The notes under the pieces are model-generated. The model saw only the letters and a program-made list of their open reading frames with translations. It had not been told where the DNA came from and searched no databases. A stretch of DNA of 64,000 nt. Origin: a bacterium. GTDB lineage: Bacteria > AUK180. Position numbers and translations under genes: made by a program. Below are positions 52,810 to 61,292 of the stretch, piece after piece (position 1 is the first letter of the stretch; each line of letters starts with the position of its first letter). The stretch spans positions 27,086 through 91,085 of the forward strand of contig JAGLGN010000031.1 in assembly GCA_023144005.1 (NCBI GenBank). The letters run 5' to 3'.

Positions 52810-53086
52810 TAGTGTACTGTTCCATAAATACCATGACAATGGAATGTTTAGATTTGAGTCAATTCCAACGAACAATGAGCGCAGTGTACCCTTAGTGGTC
52901 CATAAGCGAAGAGAGAGGAATGAATTGATCAAAGATGACGTTCCCTTCGGGCTGAAGCTCTTTTTCTGTCTTCTGCGTTGCTCGTCGCTTACATACCGCA
53001 GTGGGTATGCGGCGCTCCTCGCGCCTTGAATACGGATTGAAAATAGCATCAGCCATTGTTATGGTATTTATGGAACAGTACACTAT
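52810..53086. mobile_element. MITE-like hairpin element, copy B
   Basis: 277 bp with a 33-bp terminal inverted repeat (52810-52842 and 53054-53086, one mismatch) starting TAGTGTACTGTTCCATAAAT and ending ...CAGTACACTA. The TA at each end fits a TA target duplication of IS630/mariner-like mobilisation (inference). The interior matches copy A, and the arms differ from A by paired changes. Its right end lies 15 bp before the fusA promoter -35. Short open frames inside it are not genes. Confidence 0.7.
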
Positions 53087-53100
53087 GAACAGAAATCCTG

Positions 53101-53129
53101 TTGACTTTATTGAGAAAAGCGGGTATAAC
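53101..53129 (+). promoter_or_regulatory. sigma70 promoter of fusA
   Basis: TTGACT (53101-53106), a 17-nt spacer and TATAAC (53124-53129). The RBS AAGGAG (53149-53154) is 9 nt before the ATG. Confidence 0.7.
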
Positions 53130-53163
53130 TTGAGCTGGATTTAAGGCCAAGGAGAAAGAACGA

Positions 53164-55233
53164 ATGCATTCATTAAGAAAAATTAGAGATATTGGAATAG
53201 TTGCCCATATCGATGCCGGCAAGACAACAACAACCGAGAGAATTCTGTACTATACCGGTAAGACACATAAAATTGGTGAGGTTCATGAAGGTACTGCTGT
53301 AATGGACTGGATGAAACAGGAACAGGAAAGAGGGATTACAATTACTTCTGCTGCTACAACCTGCAGGTGGAAGGATCATACGATAAATATTATTGACACT
53401 CCTGGGCATGTGGATTTTACCGGTGAGGTTGAAAGATCTTTAAGGGTTCTGGATGGGTGTGTTGTTGTATTCTGCGGTTTCGGCGGAGTGGAATCTCAAA
53501 CCGAGACAGTATGGAGACAGGCCGATAGATACAATGTGCCCAGGATTACTTTTATCAATAAAATGGACAGAGACGGCTCTGATTTTATGGGTGTGGTGCA
53601 TGAAATGAGAGAGAGGTTAAAAGCTAATGATGCATGTCCTTTACAGTTGCCAATTGGAGAAGCTAAGGATTTTAAAGGGGTAGTGGATCTTATTGAGATG
53701 AAAGCTAAAATCTATAAAGATAAGGTTGGAGCAGAGATCTATATTCAAGAAATTCCTAGTGATTTAATCAAGCCTGCTGTTAAGATGAGGGCAGAACTGA
53801 TTGAGAAACTTGCCGAACATGATGACAGAATTGCAGAATTATTTTTTGATGAGAAACCGATCCCGGTGCATATTCTGAAAGATGCAATAAGAAATGCAAC
53901 TATAAATTTCAAATTCGTACCTGTTTTTTGCGGTGCTGCATTAAAGAACAGGGGGATACAACTGCTGCTTGATGCAATAATAGATTATCTTCCTTCACCT
54001 GCTGATGTTCCTGCGATGACAGGAATTAATCCGGAAAATGGTGAACAAGAGAGCAGGATTTCTGATCCGAATAGCCCTTTCTCAGCGATTGTATTCAAGA
54101 TTATGACTGATCCCTATGTAGGAAGACTTGCATTTATCAGGGTTTATTCAGGTAGCATTAAAAAGGGTTCATTTATATACAATCCTAATCGTAATAAAAG
54201 AGAAAGAATCTCCAGAATATTGGAGATGCATGCGAACTATAGAGAGGATAAAGATAAGCTTGTTGCCGGAGAGATCGCAGCAATAGTTGGTTTTAAAGAG
54301 ACCTCAACAGGCGACAGTCTTTGTGATCAAAATAGTCCTATCCTTTTAGAGCCAATTCATTTCCCGCTTCCGGTTATTTCTGTAGCAATAGAAGCAGCGA
54401 ACAAAGCTGAAGAACAAAAATTAGGAATTGCTTTAAATAAACTTATCTCTGAGGATCCCACTTTAAAACTAGGATTCGACGAAGAAAGTGGTCAGGTTAT
54501 TGTAAAAGGTATGGGCGAGCTTCATTTAGAAATTATAGTTGACAGATTAAAAGAAGAGTTTAATGTTGAATGCAAAGTATCCGTGCCCGTTGTAACTTAC
54601 AAAAAGACAATAACAAAGATTGTATCTGTGGAAGAAAAATACGTGAAACAGACCGGTGGGCATGGACAGTACGGTCATGTGGAAATGGAATTTATACCTT
54701 TAGGACTCGACAAAGGAATAGAGTTTGAAACAAGAGTTAGAGAAGGAAGGATTCCCAAAAAATATTTTCAGGCAATTGAAGAAGGAACAAAGGAAGCACT
54801 TTCAAATGTTACATCAGGTAATTTTGCTGTGACAGATATAAAAGCAATACTTCTTGACGGTTCATTTCATGAGGTTGATTCTTCGGTTAATTCATTTAAA
54901 ATTGCAGCAATTAGAGCAACAAAAAAAGCTTTGGAAAAAAGTTCACAGATCTTACTGGAACCTGTAATGAAATTAGAGATAATAGTTCCAAATGAATATT
55001 TAGGGAGAGTTTTAGAAGACTTCAGTTTAAGAAGGGGTAATGTGAAAGAGTTGATTAGCAGTGATAGTCAGCATATTATAAGGGGTGAGTCTCCACTATC
55101 TGAGATGTTTGGATATGCAACGGTGCTGAGATCATTAACTCGGGGGAGAGCAGTATTCAGTATGGAGCCGGCTCACTTTCAAAAGGTTCCAAAGCAGATA
55201 GCAGACAAGCTGGCTAATACAGAGAACAGTTAA
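53164..55233 (+). CDS. fusA: elongation factor G (orphan copy)
   Basis: A 689-aa translational GTPase that drives ribosomal translocation or recycling. G motifs: G1 '[13 protein letters not shown]', G2 '[11 protein letters not shown]', G3 'DTPGHVDF', G4 'NKMDR', G5 'FCGAA'; domains II-V follow with '[13 protein letters not shown]' in domain IV and '[15 protein letters not shown]' in domain V. It is complete. It is the only plus-strand gene here, away from any rpsL/rpsG/tuf cluster, between repeats, and by eye more A/T-rich at third positions than its neighbours. It is therefore probably a second EF-G of foreign origin; its sequence around the G2 region resembles the spd/mitochondrial EFG1-like group (inference). 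Confidence 0.9.
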   Translation: MHSLRKIRDIGIVAHIDAGKTTTTERILYYTGKTHKIGEVHEGTAVMDWMKQEQERGITITSAATTCRWKDHTINIIDTPGHVDFTGEVERSLRVLDGCVVVFCGFGGVESQTETVWRQADRYNVPRITFINKMDRDGSDFMGVVHEMRERLKANDACPLQLPIGEAKDFKGVVDLIEMKAKIYKDKVGAEIYIQEIPSDLIKPAVKMRAELIEKLAEHDDRIAELFFDEKPIPVHILKDAIRNATINFKFVPVFCGAALKNRGIQLLLDAIIDYLPSPADVPAMTGINPENGEQESRISDPNSPFSAIVFKIMTDPYVGRLAFIRVYSGSIKKGSFIYNPNRNKRERISRILEMHANYREDKDKLVAGEIAAIVGFKETSTGDSLCDQNSPILLEPIHFPLPVISVAIEAANKAEEQKLGIALNKLISEDPTLKLGFDEESGQVIVKGMGELHLEIIVDRLKEEFNVECKVSVPVVTYKKTITKIVSVEEKYVKQTGGHGQYGHVEMEFIPLGLDKGIEFETRVREGRIPKKYFQAIEEGTKEALSNVTSGNFAVTDIKAILLDGSFHEVDSSVNSFKIAAIRATKKALEKSSQILLEPVMKLEIIVPNEYLGRVLEDFSLRRGNVKELISSDSQHIIRGESPLSEMFGYATVLRSLTRGRAVFSMEPAHFQKVPKQIADKLANTENS

Positions 55234-55240
55234 AGTGTTC

Positions 55241-55261
55241 AATGCATGCTTTGCATGCGTT
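55241..55261. terminator. hairpin between convergent fusA and nicO-like genes
   Basis: AATGCATGC, loop TTT, GCATGCGTT: a 9-bp stem (one G-U) 7 bp after the fusA stop. There is no U-tract, so intrinsic termination is uncertain. A GGGGACG RAYT/REP-like half-site lies at 55283-55289. Confidence 0.35.
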
Positions 55262-55314
55262 CAAGTGCATCATTGATAATTCGGGGACGATAGATTTTCC
55301 TCTGCGGAGCCCTT

Positions 55315-56223
55315 TTATACACTCATCAACAGCATGAAAAGACCTACCAGTATGATCAGCATACTGCTGATTATCTCTGTCGCGGACTCAAAAGTTTTCA
55401 TACCTTTGCCGTCACTTCCGAATGCCTTCAATGCACCCTTTTTTGCAAGGATGGTCAGGAGACAGACCAATGAGAGGATCACAGCCATTCCCAGCGCTAC
55501 GAAAAGTGCGGAAACGACCCCAAGCCATACCAGATCCAGAGAAAGGAAAAAGAGGAGAATAATAGCGGCGCCGGGACAAGGAATGATCCCGATGGGAAGG
55601 ATCACAGATAGCATCTCTTTCATAGAGAGCTCCTGAATATCACCCGTACCGGATTTATTCGAAGCTTTTTTCCTAATTGACAAGATTGCGCTTATCAGCA
55701 TATATGCGCCAATAATACTTATCAGGCTGAAGCTGATTATCTTGATGAACCGGCTGAATCTCTCAAATGAGGAGAGATAGGCCTGTTTCACGATGAAATA
55801 TATTCCCAGTACCATAACCACGGCGGATAAGGTGTGGATGAAGGCGATGGCCGTCCCCACAAAGATGCCCTTCAGCATCTTAGCTTTCTTGGATAAAAAG
55901 AATGAGAATGAGATAAACTTCCCATGGCCCGGCCCGATTGCATGCAGCAGGCCGAAGATAAAGGAGAAAAATATCAGTGAAAATATCGCCTTGACATCGC
56001 CGTCCTTTACCCTTCGGGACAGATCGGTCAGTTTTCTATTGAGCTTGTGCTGGGCTGCGGCGACAGCATTGAATATCTTCCTGATGAATGTGGGATACTT
56101 GACTTTTTTTACTGCTTTCTTTTTTTCGGGTTGATTGACAAACGGATTATCAGCAGCATAAATAAGTGTAGGAAAAAAGAAAAACGGGATAAGAAGCAAA
56201 AGAGTGATCTTTCTCAATGCCAT
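55315..56223 (-). CDS. NicO-family nickel/cobalt transporter
   Basis: 302 aa from the ATG at 56223, 4 nt after the DUF1007 stop (a longer frame to 56295 overlaps that gene without a signal). It has a signal-like first helix ending in 'YAADNPF', a basic stretch, then about six TM helices with the family motif 'GLLHAIGPGHGKF' and 'IAFIHTLSAV', plus 'IGIIPCPGAAIIL'. NicO/RcnA proteins move Ni2+ or Co2+ across the inner membrane. Pairing with DUF1007 is a known arrangement for metal transport. Direction and metal cannot be decided. Confidence 0.85.
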   Translation of the reverse strand: MALRKITLLLLIPFFFFPTLIYAADNPFVNQPEKKKAVKKVKYPTFIRKIFNAVAAAQHKLNRKLTDLSRRVKDGDVKAIFSLIFFSFIFGLLHAIGPGHGKFISFSFFLSKKAKMLKGIFVGTAIAFIHTLSAVVMVLGIYFIVKQAYLSSFERFSRFIKIISFSLISIIGAYMLISAILSIRKKASNKSGTGDIQELSMKEMLSVILPIGIIPCPGAAIILLFFLSLDLVWLGVVSALFVALGMAVILSLVCLLTILAKKGALKAFGSDGKGMKTFESATEIISSMLIILVGLFMLLMSV

Positions 56224-56227
56224 AATA

Positions 56228-56821
56228 TCAATTCTTCTGGAATTTAAGCCAGATCTCAGTACGGGGACCTTGCCCATAATACATCCCCTCCTCATAATTA
56301 CTCACTACTTTATGAGAGTGCTTAATTGCCTCTGAATCCTCGAAATTAATGGGCTCATAATCAAGGAACAACATATCTACATAGAATGATTCGTCATAGA
56401 AAGCCAGCGTGATGGCTTTTTTCTTATTCTTGGCAGAAATCCTTATGGGAATGAAGAAGCTGTATTTCAGACGGTATCCCACAATGGATGCAGAAAAATT
56501 CTCTATATGATGGACCTGTATCTCATTCCCACGGTCCACAAGGTACAAAAAATAATTATGATGTTGGAGGTTTACGAAAGCCTTCTTTTTGATATTCTCA
56601 ATCTCTTCAGCATCGAGAATATTATCCTTATTTACATCATAATTTGGGATCGAGGCAGCGCTGAACATCTCATCGAAGATCCATTCTGTCCGTACTCCCG
56701 CGAAACCATCATCATCAAAAACAATTGTCAGCGTGTAGTCAATAAATATATGCGGATGGGTCCAGGCTGGAGCCACGGCGAAAATTAAGGATAGAAAGAT
56801 GAGGGCATATTTTATTCGCAT
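56228..56821 (-). CDS. DUF1007 periplasmic protein
   Basis: A 197-aa protein with a signal peptide (1-21, cleavage near AWT) followed directly by 'HPHIFIDYTLTIVFD', the hallmark of DUF1007. An EF-hand-like 'NKDNILDAEEI' occurs near residue 65-75. DUF1007 proteins sit beside NicO transporters and are thought to bind the metal in the periplasm. First gene of the pair, behind an operator-promoter. Confidence 0.85.
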   Translation of the reverse strand: MRIKYALIFLSLIFAVAPAWTHPHIFIDYTLTIVFDDDGFAGVRTEWIFDEMFSAASIPNYDVNKDNILDAEEIENIKKKAFVNLQHHNYFLYLVDRGNEIQVHHIENFSASIVGYRLKYSFFIPIRISAKNKKKAITLAFYDESFYVDMLFLDYEPINFEDSEAIKHSHKVVSNYEEGMYYGQGPRTEIWLKFQKN

Positions 56822-56838
56822 GCGATAGATGTAACCCT

Positions 56839-56868
56839 AAATTGTACAATTTGTACTGCAAATCACAA
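56839..56868 (-). promoter_or_regulatory. promoter with palindromic operator for the DUF1007-NicO operon
   Basis: Minus-strand TTGTGA (56863-56868), 16-nt spacer, TACAAT (56841-56846). A perfect 14-bp palindrome AAATTGTACAATTT (56839-56852) covers the -10 box and part of the spacer, a position suited to repression. A metal-responsive repressor is plausible but not shown. Confidence 0.5.
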
Positions 56869-57103
56869 CTTTTGCTAAAGAACTTCATTCTTAGTGCTTG
56901 GGAGAAAAGATGGTTCAACCCTACTTTAATCGGGACACATCTTTTTCAAAGGTATATCCCTCTTTTTTCTTACCCAACAGGTCATTTAAATGTTACCTTT
57001 TTTTTGGAAAAAGTCAAATTTATTAAAAAAGGAGTTTCGAAATAATAAATGAAATTATGAACGGAGTAGTTAGGGTAATTGGGGGTACTTGCAAGCGCTT
57101 TTT
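56869..57103. other. intergenic spacer
   Basis: A/T-rich DNA without a convincing gene. A plus-strand frame of 67 codons (56842-57045) has no homology signal. An AAGCGCTT palindrome followed by TTTT stands at 57094-57104, next to the stop of the following gene, and may be part of a terminator. Confidence 0.4.
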
Positions 57104-57898
57104 TCATAGCTTCAACTCCAATGTAAAACCAATGTACTCGGTATCACAAAGTTGGAGAAAAATCATTGCGTTAACTGATTTCAATATTTGAATTTCAGCG
57201 ATCCCGTAATTAAGCCCTATTAAAAATATCGGGTCATGATTTTCGGAAGGAATGAGACTTCTGTATCCTGCCTCAAATGCAAAGTATTTCAAGAAAGAAT
57301 ACTTGATCGTAAATGCGCTTGGCCAATAAAGAGTTAGTCCTACGTGAAAATCCCACTTCCCATTGTCCCAATCCAGCCAGAAATGTTCATCGGGAGATAC
57401 TATATGGTGAAATCCATAATCGAAATATTTTATACTCGGGAAATATCTAAGTGGGTACTGCATACCAAAGCGAAACCTATCAGATATCCTGAGCATTATC
57501 CCAGGAGTGAATCGATACATCAAATGCTTCTGTTTCTCATAAAAGGTTTCACGAAACTCCCACGAAGTAAAATCAGTAGAAAACTCTGTCCATTCCTGAA
57601 TAATGGTTTCTTCAAAATACTTGATTCCCCATTGCCCGTAAAGAGCTATCCTGTCAAAACGTTTTTTTACTGTAAGTTTAATCTCTCCTATTACTGCAGG
57701 ATCTTCAAGTCGAAGCCATGTCCTCGTCCACGTATCTGGCCACGAATCAGTATCAATAAAATCCTCATTTCGGATTTCATCATATCCCATGAAATCGTCT
57801 ATCAAGTAGTCGTTATAGGTAAATGCAAACTCGATATCCAAACTACTACATTGTGCTGTGAGGATTAAGAGAAAAATGAGTAGAATAAGCTTTTTCAT
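57104..57898 (-). CDS. putative outer-membrane beta-barrel protein
   Basis: 264 aa from the ATG at 57898. It has a signal peptide 'KKLILLIFLLILTAQ', then strands with alternating polar and aromatic residues ('RFRFGMQYPLRYFP', 'KWDFHVGLTLYWP', 'FAFEAGYRSLI') ending in 'YIGFTLELKL', a typical barrel C-terminus though lacking a final Phe. I do not recognise the family. It is a single-gene unit with its own promoter and a palindrome in its leader. Confidence 0.6.
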   Translation of the reverse strand: MKKLILLIFLLILTAQCSSLDIEFAFTYNDYLIDDFMGYDEIRNEDFIDTDSWPDTWTRTWLRLEDPAVIGEIKLTVKKRFDRIALYGQWGIKYFEETIIQEWTEFSTDFTSWEFRETFYEKQKHLMYRFTPGIMLRISDRFRFGMQYPLRYFPSIKYFDYGFHHIVSPDEHFWLDWDNGKWDFHVGLTLYWPSAFTIKYSFLKYFAFEAGYRSLIPSENHDPIFLIGLNYGIAEIQILKSVNAMIFLQLCDTEYIGFTLELKL

Positions 57899-57915
57899 AC
57901 AAACTTGTGAGTGGT

Positions 57916-57933
57916 AATTGCAGCGCTGCAATT
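57916..57933. promoter_or_regulatory. 18-bp perfect palindrome in the leader of the outer-membrane-like gene
   Basis: AATTGCAGCGCTGCAATT, between the predicted transcription start (about 57939) and the ATG (57898). It could be a repressor operator or an RNA hairpin. The core AGCGCT recurs in the promoter spacer (57956-57961) and beyond the 3' end of the gene (about 57095). Confidence 0.55.
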
Positions 57934-57945
57934 TTACCCCGTGAA

Positions 57946-57973
57946 ATTATACCATAAGCGCTACAAAAGTCAA
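57946..57973 (-). promoter_or_regulatory. sigma70 promoter of the outer-membrane-like gene
   Basis: Minus-strand TTGACT (57968-57973), 16-nt spacer, perfect TATAAT (57946-57951). The leader is about 40 nt and contains the 18-bp palindrome. Confidence 0.65.
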
Positions 57974-58053
57974 AATGAAGGGAGGTAAATAACGGTTTTA
58001 TAGAAGACATGGTCCCCTATCCATAATTTGGGAAAATGCTTCTTAACGGTGCA

Positions 58054-58308
58054 CTAAAATAAAAGCTTGAGAATAAATATGATCAGGACAATATAGAAGA
58101 TGGTCACGATCCCGCCGATCACCAGCCAGAAAGTTACCTTGATGAGAAGCCAGGCAATTGCGAAAGGGAGTAGAATTATACCGCCGACCAGCATAAACGG
58201 GATCGATAGAACGGCAAACACACCGCCCATTCCTGAAAGAACCAGAAAAAGAACCCAGCAGATAGCGCCCATTATCAAAAGCGAGAAGAATTTTAATATT
58301 CCGGACAT
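58054..58308 (-). CDS. small hydrophobic membrane protein
   Basis: An 84-aa protein that is nearly all hydrophobic, with two to three predicted TM helices (about 5-28, 30-52, 55-82) and few charges. SD AGGAGG precedes the ATG. I do not recognise a family. It lies 71 bp after DUF1844, possibly in the same operon. Confidence 0.65.
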   Translation of the reverse strand: MSGILKFFSLLIMGAICWVLFLVLSGMGGVFAVLSIPFMLVGGIILLPFAIAWLLIKVTFWLVIGGIVTIFYIVLIIFILKLLF

Positions 58309-58350
58309 CGTAGCCTCCTTGTATTAAATTCTACTTGAGTTTGGGTTATA

Positions 58351-58364
58351 ATATTTCGAAATAT
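58351..58364. promoter_or_regulatory. 14-bp palindrome before the small membrane protein gene
   Basis: ATATTTCGAAATAT in the 71-bp gap between the DUF1844 gene and 58054-58308. It may be an operator or a small hairpin; no clear promoter is joined to it. Confidence 0.3.
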
Positions 58365-58379
58365 CTTAAAACTCTGTTT

Positions 58380-58682
58380 TCAGGACTTTTTGGAATCAGT
58401 ATCTAACTTAATATACTCCATCTGAAGCTGAGTGACCATATCCCTGAGATACCTTGTCAGGATGTCGTTGAGGTTGCCTGATGTCTTGTTTTGGATCATA
58501 ATGATGATATCCAGATTAATACGGGCGGATTCCAGGTCAACCTTATCCTCTCCGGTGACGGGGTTCTTTTCCAGGCCCATTGAGCTTTTGACCGATAATT
58601 CGAGCATTTTGATAAGGTTTAAAAAGAGAATATCTTCTCTATCTACTTCTTGTTCTGGTGCTTCTTTCTTTTTATCGGTCAT
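58380..58682 (-). CDS. DUF1844 protein
   Basis: A 100-aa soluble protein: charged N-terminus, then 'ARINLDIIIMIQNKTSGNLNDILTRYLRDM', which matches the DUF1844 consensus (helical, with KT.GNL). Function unknown in the family. It starts 1 nt after the stop of the chemoreceptor gene. Confidence 0.8.
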   Translation of the reverse strand: MTDKKKEAPEQEVDREDILFLNLIKMLELSVKSSMGLEKNPVTGEDKVDLESARINLDIIIMIQNKTSGNLNDILTRYLRDMVTQLQMEYIKLDTDSKKS

Positions 58683-58683
58683 A

Positions 58684-60717
58684 TTATTCTACTATCTTGA
58701 TCAGGCCTTTGACCATATCTTCCAATTGCGCGATCTTGTCGGTGAGGAAGTTGGCCTGATTAACGATCTCGCTGTTCTTCTGCTTCACATCCTCAAGGCC
58801 TACGGTGGTACTGGTCACATCACTGAGTATCAGCGAAAGATCACCCATTGTTGACTTCAAAGTACTAAGCTGCCGGCTGAAATCGTGATTCTCCTTGATG
58901 GAATCGGTGATCATCTTCTCCACATAACCCTTCAAGGTGCCTACAACGGTCTCCGCCTCATCTGAGGTTTCTGACTGCTTTTTGAAGCTGTTATCCAAAC
59001 TGACAATAAGCTCTTTAATAGAATTAATGGTCGTTGTGGTTTCATATATATTCTTTTCTGATTTATTGACGAGTTCTTTGATATTATTGGCTACAACCGC
59101 GAAGCCCTTGCCCAATTCTCCGGCGCGGGCGGCTTCGATAGCGGCGTTAAATGAAAGGATATTCGTTCTTTCGGAAATATCTGTCAACTTAGCCAATGTC
59201 ATATTGATGCTCTCAAGTGACTCGAAAAGTTCCTTCACGCGCAGATGAGCTTCATCAACACTTGAAAAAATAAGTTTCAGTATGTCCATGGTCTCAAAGA
59301 AGCGGTTGTTCGTCATTTCAGCGGAATCGGCATTCTCTTCGATCCTGGCATTGATCTTTTCGATATTTTTGTCGATCATCACTTCGTTCTTGGCGATCTG
59401 GCCGATCCTTTCATTCAATTCATTGTTCTTAGAGGCGAATCCAGTCAATTTGTCATTTACCTGATTTACTTCTTCTTCGATCTGAATATATGATTGTCTT
59501 ACGGTCGCCGCAAGCTCCTGCACATTCATCAGAACATTCTTCACTTCTCCCGATTGCTTCTGAAGTTTGTCATTGATGATGGTATTGTTTATTATCAGGG
59601 CCAATTGTTTGGAGAGCTCCCTGAAAAGTTCTTTCAGGAACTCATTGAAATAATACTTATTATTGGATTCAAGATCGATGACACCGACAACTTTCTCATT
59701 GAATATCATGGGTATTGTCAATTCCGAACGAATACCTTTGACGCCCTCGTAATAATCCTTTTCCTTGGAGATATCCGGAATGTAAATAATTCTCTGCTCA
59801 TCAACGCATCTCCCGATCACACCTTGTCCGAAAGGCAATGTGTGAATATCATCAAAAAGCAATTCGCATGGTTGACAAACCTTTAGGATGTTCACTTCCT
59901 TCTCATTATCAGTAAGCCATATGGAGATAAAATGTATCTTGTAATTTGCCAATATGGCATCAATGATCTCTCTAAGCTGATCATTTAGCGAAGATTTTTG
60001 AATAATCCTCCCCATCATCGTCAGCAGAAGCTCATACTTCTTTCGCGTTTCAAGGTAATTGGTGAAATACTGCAGAAGCATCATCATTAGTGAGAAAATA
60101 ATTACAAAAAGGATTGCTCCTGTAGTTTGAAGATTCTGTGAGAAATAGAAATAGCCGGTGGTAAAGATCAGTGAGGCCAGAAAGAGAATTACAAAGGAGA
60201 TAAGGTCTCTCATGAAATGTGTTCTGGAGTACTTCTGACTGATCACAACGAAGGTCATATTCGAGATCTGTCTCATGATCAACACGGTCAAGGTCAATAT
60301 GAAGAGATACTTGAACGCTCCTGAAAGGTTTTGAAATACTATGATATCGCGATAATTCGAATAGACAAGGTCCCCGACAACAGCGGAAGCGGAAATAATG
60401 AACACCCTGCGCAAGATGTTAGGGAAAGGGATCTTGCGTAAGGCATCGAAGGTAATATAAGCGGTGAGAAGGATCAGTACGGGAAAATAAATGTTTTCGA
60501 AAACCAGAAATATTCCAAGAAGAGGAATGATCTCCGGGGTCAATGTGATATTGCCTCCCGCCATTTTTACATAGAATATCGCATAGGGAATAGAAAACAA
60601 GAGGACCAGCACGTATTTGAGCAAGGAGTCTGCCCCGTTGCCCCCTATCTTTGTCACCATAAAAACGATAAAGGCAAGATTAAAAATTAGTGTTATTGGG
60701 AATTTTTTTATTCTCAT
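58684..60717 (-). CDS. chemoreceptor-like protein with membrane N-domain and GAF
   Basis: A 677-aa protein. Residues 1-225 hold about six or seven TM helices with short loops. A GAF domain covers about 240-385 ('PFGQGVIGRCVDEQRIIYIPDI', 'GIRSELTIPMIFNEKVVGVIDLE'). The rest is a methyl-accepting coiled coil whose tip reads 'TNILSFNAAIEAARAGELGKGFAVVA', the conserved CheA/CheW contact hairpin. There is no periplasmic ligand domain, so it senses a membrane or cytoplasmic signal. No che genes are in the window. It follows the lipoprotein gene by about 20 bp. Confidence 0.9.
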   Translation of the reverse strand: MRIKKFPITLIFNLAFIVFMVTKIGGNGADSLLKYVLVLLFSIPYAIFYVKMAGGNITLTPEIIPLLGIFLVFENIYFPVLILLTAYITFDALRKIPFPNILRRVFIISASAVVGDLVYSNYRDIIVFQNLSGAFKYLFILTLTVLIMRQISNMTFVVISQKYSRTHFMRDLISFVILFLASLIFTTGYFYFSQNLQTTGAILFVIIFSLMMMLLQYFTNYLETRKKYELLLTMMGRIIQKSSLNDQLREIIDAILANYKIHFISIWLTDNEKEVNILKVCQPCELLFDDIHTLPFGQGVIGRCVDEQRIIYIPDISKEKDYYEGVKGIRSELTIPMIFNEKVVGVIDLESNNKYYFNEFLKELFRELSKQLALIINNTIINDKLQKQSGEVKNVLMNVQELAATVRQSYIQIEEEVNQVNDKLTGFASKNNELNERIGQIAKNEVMIDKNIEKINARIEENADSAEMTNNRFFETMDILKLIFSSVDEAHLRVKELFESLESINMTLAKLTDISERTNILSFNAAIEAARAGELGKGFAVVANNIKELVNKSEKNIYETTTTINSIKELIVSLDNSFKKQSETSDEAETVVGTLKGYVEKMITDSIKENHDFSRQLSTLKSTMGDLSLILSDVTSTTVGLEDVKQKNSEIVNQANFLTDKIAQLEDMVKGLIKIVE

Positions 60718-60737
60718 ACGATATTTTATGGTGTTTT

Positions 60738-61292
60738 TTAATATATTTCAAGTATTTTGACCCAAAAATATCCTTCTTTTTCTAATTTCAGGATAGCGTC
60801 AGACGGGTAACTGACCCGATAGGATTGTGGATAACGACCCGTAAATACAGATAGCTCCGTTGCTCTTCCTTTTGTGAACTCCAAACGGGCAACTTCCTTA
60901 TTGCCTCTTATATACGAATAGAATATTATTTCACCCCAATCGGTTCTGAGAAGATCATCCAGGTTCAAAGATAGAAGTTCCTCCAAAAGGTCTCTTGGCA
61001 GATCATCGGGTATATTCGACTTCTCAATGTCATTCAGGTCGATCTTCTGTGAAGCGCCTGTAAGGGGATGATAAACGATCAATGTGTGTTTTATCAGGTC
61101 CAGTTTAAAGGAAATGGCGACAGGGAGCCCTTCAGTGCTGCCCATCTTTCCGGATAGGGTCTTTTCCTTTACCGTTGAAATTATTCTGTCCATAAGCCGG
61201 TCATGGTCCGCAAGGGTCAATTTCAATGTACAACCGGTGAAAATACTTAATAATAATGCGGAGGTAAGAAAATATTTGATCAATTTAGTCAT
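60738..61292 (-). CDS. hypothetical lipoprotein
   Basis: Start set at the ATG at 61292 (SD AGGA), 8 bp inside the end of the Fe-S gene, giving 184 aa; the longer frame to 61376 lacks a signal sequence at its start. 'KYFLTSALLLSIFTGC' is a lipoprotein signal with Cys at residue 20. The mature part is beta-rich ('FKLDLIKHTLIVYHPLTG', 'DWGEIIFYSYIRGNKEVARLEF'), reminiscent of LolA/LolB-like lipoprotein-carrier folds, but I cannot assign it. Confidence 0.65.
   Translation of the reverse strand: MTKLIKYFLTSALLLSIFTGCTLKLTLADHDRLMDRIISTVKEKTLSGKMGSTEGLPVAISFKLDLIKHTLIVYHPLTGASQKIDLNDIEKSNIPDDLPRDLLEELLSLNLDDLLRTDWGEIIFYSYIRGNKEVARLEFTKGRATELSVFTGRYPQSYRVSYPSDAILKLEKEGYFWVKILEIY

Noticed and set aside
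52792-53083. Two minus-strand frames (85 and 63 codons) at copy B of the MITE-like element
   Set aside because: They lie in a self-complementary repeat; copy A does not maintain them and there is no RBS.
56842-57045. Plus-strand frame of 67 codons in the gap after DUF1007
   Set aside because: No SD, no homology signal, and it overlaps the promoter/operator of the DUF1007 operon.
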